This document shows positions 62,884-64,000 of a DNA stretch of 64,000 nt, piece after piece. The stretch is from positions 62,001 through 126,000 of the forward strand of contig NZ_JWLK01000001.1 in NCBI RefSeq assembly GCF_000814005.1, in the 5' to 3' direction. Both the position numbers and the translations under genes were made by a program. Within the stretch, counting starts at the first letter, position 1, and each line of letters begins with the position of its first letter. The DNA comes from Ruegeria sp. ANG-S4 (lineage in GTDB: Bacteria; Pseudomonadota; Alphaproteobacteria; Rhodobacterales; Rhodobacteraceae). The notes beneath the pieces were generated by a model that made no database searches, was not told the DNA's origin, and worked only from the letters and a program-made list of their open reading frames with translations.

Positions 62884-63861
62884 GTCGGTTTCAACCTCGT
62901 TCGCATGTTGCTGGACGATGGCTATGTCAACCTGCGCGTCTCTGTTCGCGACAAGGATGATCCTCAGAAAACTGCGGCGCTCAAAGCTCTTGGAGTATCT
63001 GATATCGTCTCACTCGAAATCCGAGATGCTGCCAGATTTGAGGAAGTCTGCCGGGGCATCGATTACCTATTTCATGTTGCGGCGACTTATCGGTTTCATA
63101 CGGACAGTGCGACCGCAGATGCTGAAATGATCAAGGACAGCTTGGAAGGCGTTCGATCTGCGATGAGTGCCGCTGCGAAGTGTGGGGTTCGCAAAGTGAT
63201 CCTGACCTCGTCGATTGTTACGTTGCCAATCGCCAAGAACGGCGAGTCAATTCCGGATGAAACACGCTGGGTTGAGAACCCTCAGATTCCATACCTGAAG
63301 GCGAAATCCGAGGCAGAGAGGTTGGCTTGGTCTATGGCAGATAATCTAGGCATCAACCTAGTGTCGTTGCTGCTTGGCGCTGTATTGGGTCCGGGATTTG
63401 GTCGTGGAACACAATCCACCGATTATGTGCTGGCAATAACAAAGGGCTCCATGCGCATGGGAACGATTGCGGCCAAGTTTCCCGTGATTGATGTTCGAGA
63501 CATCGTGCGGGGGCATATCTTGGCAGCAGAAAAAGACGCGAAAGGTCGTTACATTCTCGCGACCGACAATGCACCGTCATTTGTTGAATTGATTAAAATT
63601 ATGCGCAAGATTGATCCCAAGGTTCCAGGCGCGTTGATGATCATACCGAGATTATTCTATGGGGTTCTGCCTGCCTTCGATTGGCTAACCAGCAGAATTT
63701 TAGACGCCCCAAGAACCGCCACGCGAGCCATGGTTAGCCCAATGAGATCAGGTGATATGCTGGCAGATAACTCTAAGTCAAAAAGGGACCTCGGCTGGTC
63801 ACAACAGTATACTCTTGAGCAAACGTTGCGGGACACAATGCGCGAACTGAAGGCCGCGTGA
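62839..63861 (+). CDS. Extended short-chain dehydrogenase/reductase (epimerase-like)
   Basis: The 340-residue product is an extended SDR: NAD(P)-binding motif LVTGGNGHVGFNLV, DYLFHVAATYRFH, KVILTSSIVTLPIA, and the catalytic tyrosine-lysine in IPYLKAKSEAERLAW. The arrangement and lengths resemble dihydroflavonol-4-reductase-like and 3-beta-hydroxysteroid-dehydrogenase-like enzymes. AAGGAG precedes ATG 62839; the longer frame to 62605 overlaps the regulator. The flavoprotein start follows 4 bases after its stop. Confidence 0.9.
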   Translation: MNKDAKILVTGGNGHVGFNLVRMLLDDGYVNLRVSVRDKDDPQKTAALKALGVSDIVSLEIRDAARFEEVCRGIDYLFHVAATYRFHTDSATADAEMIKDSLEGVRSAMSAAAKCGVRKVILTSSIVTLPIAKNGESIPDETRWVENPQIPYLKAKSEAERLAWSMADNLGINLVSLLLGAVLGPGFGRGTQSTDYVLAITKGSMRMGTIAAKFPVIDVRDIVRGHILAAEKDAKGRYILATDNAPSFVELIKIMRKIDPKVPGALMIIPRLFYGVLPAFDWLTSRILDAPRTATRAMVSPMRSGDMLADNSKSKRDLGWSQQYTLEQTLRDTMRELKAA

Positions 63862-63865
63862 ATCG

Positions 63866-64000
63866 ATGGATAGCAATACTTCGAAACAGACCGAACCCCT
63901 AAAAAACGAGCGCTCCGGACGGGCTACCTACGACCTTGCTGTTGTTGGCGCAGGCGTTGCCGGGCTGAACGCGCTTAATGCGGCAACAGACTACCTGCCT
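63866..64000 (+). CDS. FAD/NAD(P)-binding oxidoreductase, 3' end beyond the window
   Basis: Only the first 45 codons are present. They contain the Rossmann dinucleotide motif YDLAVVGAGVAGLNALNAA (G-x-G-x-x-G) typical of flavoprotein monooxygenases and ketone oxygenases. The gene starts 4 bases after the SDR gene and is probably in its operon. A family cannot be fixed from so short a piece. Confidence 0.75.
   Translation, partial: MDSNTSKQTEPLKNERSGRATYDLAVVGAGVAGLNALNAATDYLP

Overview
The window looks like chromosomal DNA of a marine alphaproteobacterium of the Roseobacter group (Rhodobacteraceae). This is inferred from GC-rich housekeeping genes, the gene orders kdsD-lptC-lptA-lptB-hpf-ptsN, rimP-nusA-ylxR-infB and rpsT-dnaA-dnaN-recF-gyrB, and alphaproteobacterial hallmarks such as the fpg/ubiE/ubiB cluster. 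No species assignment is possible from sequence reading alone.

Region 1 (1-19.9 kb) is mostly core: LPS precursor and export genes, ribosome hibernation, nitrogen-PTS, cell-wall enzymes, haem and ubiquinone synthesis, then the rimP-nusA-ylxR-infB transcription/translation operon, which ends at a clear intrinsic terminator. Region 2 (20-22.5 kb) is an AT-richer insertion carrying two unrecognised genes; part of it lies between two 154-bp, 95% identical copies of the 3' end of the kynurenine formamidase gene. Region 3 (22.4-28.3 kb) is amino-acid catabolism: kynB-kynA (tryptophan) and tdh-kbl (threonine) with an XRE-cupin regulator, and a thiolase. Region 4 (28.4-41.2 kb) returns to core genes: ubiB, ubiE, mutM, enoyl-CoA hydratase, rpsT, dnaA, dnaN, recF and gyrB, interrupted by a TetR-regulated AhpD-like gene with two visible operators.

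Region 5 (41.3-49.2 kb) is accessory. It holds an IS3-family transposase remnant abutting a membrane protein gene, a serine hydrolase, an ABM-domain protein, a GFA-family zinc protein, and a tightly overlapping seven-gene minus-strand operon (48554 down to 45381) of unknown function. That operon has two paralogous zinc-ribbon proteins, one frameshifted gene with an internal repeat, and a tRNA-like gene with palindromes immediately upstream. It is the strongest candidate here for an undescribed system.

Region 6 (49.2-59.3 kb) is a coherent catabolic island: a GntR regulator overlapping methylglyoxal synthase on one strand, and divergently a tripartite tricarboxylate transporter (TctC-TctB-TctA), an isopropylmalate/isocitrate-type dehydrogenase, an Asp/Glu-racemase-like protein, OtnK kinase, OtnC decarboxylase, an RraA-like protein and an AbrB-type membrane protein. 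The inferred logic is uptake of a four-carbon acid sugar (or related hydroxyacid), oxidation to a 3-oxo acid, phosphorylation and decarboxylation to dihydroxyacetone phosphate, which is also the substrate of the adjacent methylglyoxal synthase. Region 7 (59.3-64 kb) has an HNH-endonuclease fragment, a class III cyclase/TolB-like/TPR protein flanked by related repeats, an AraC regulator, and the start of an SDR plus flavoprotein operon cut by the window end.
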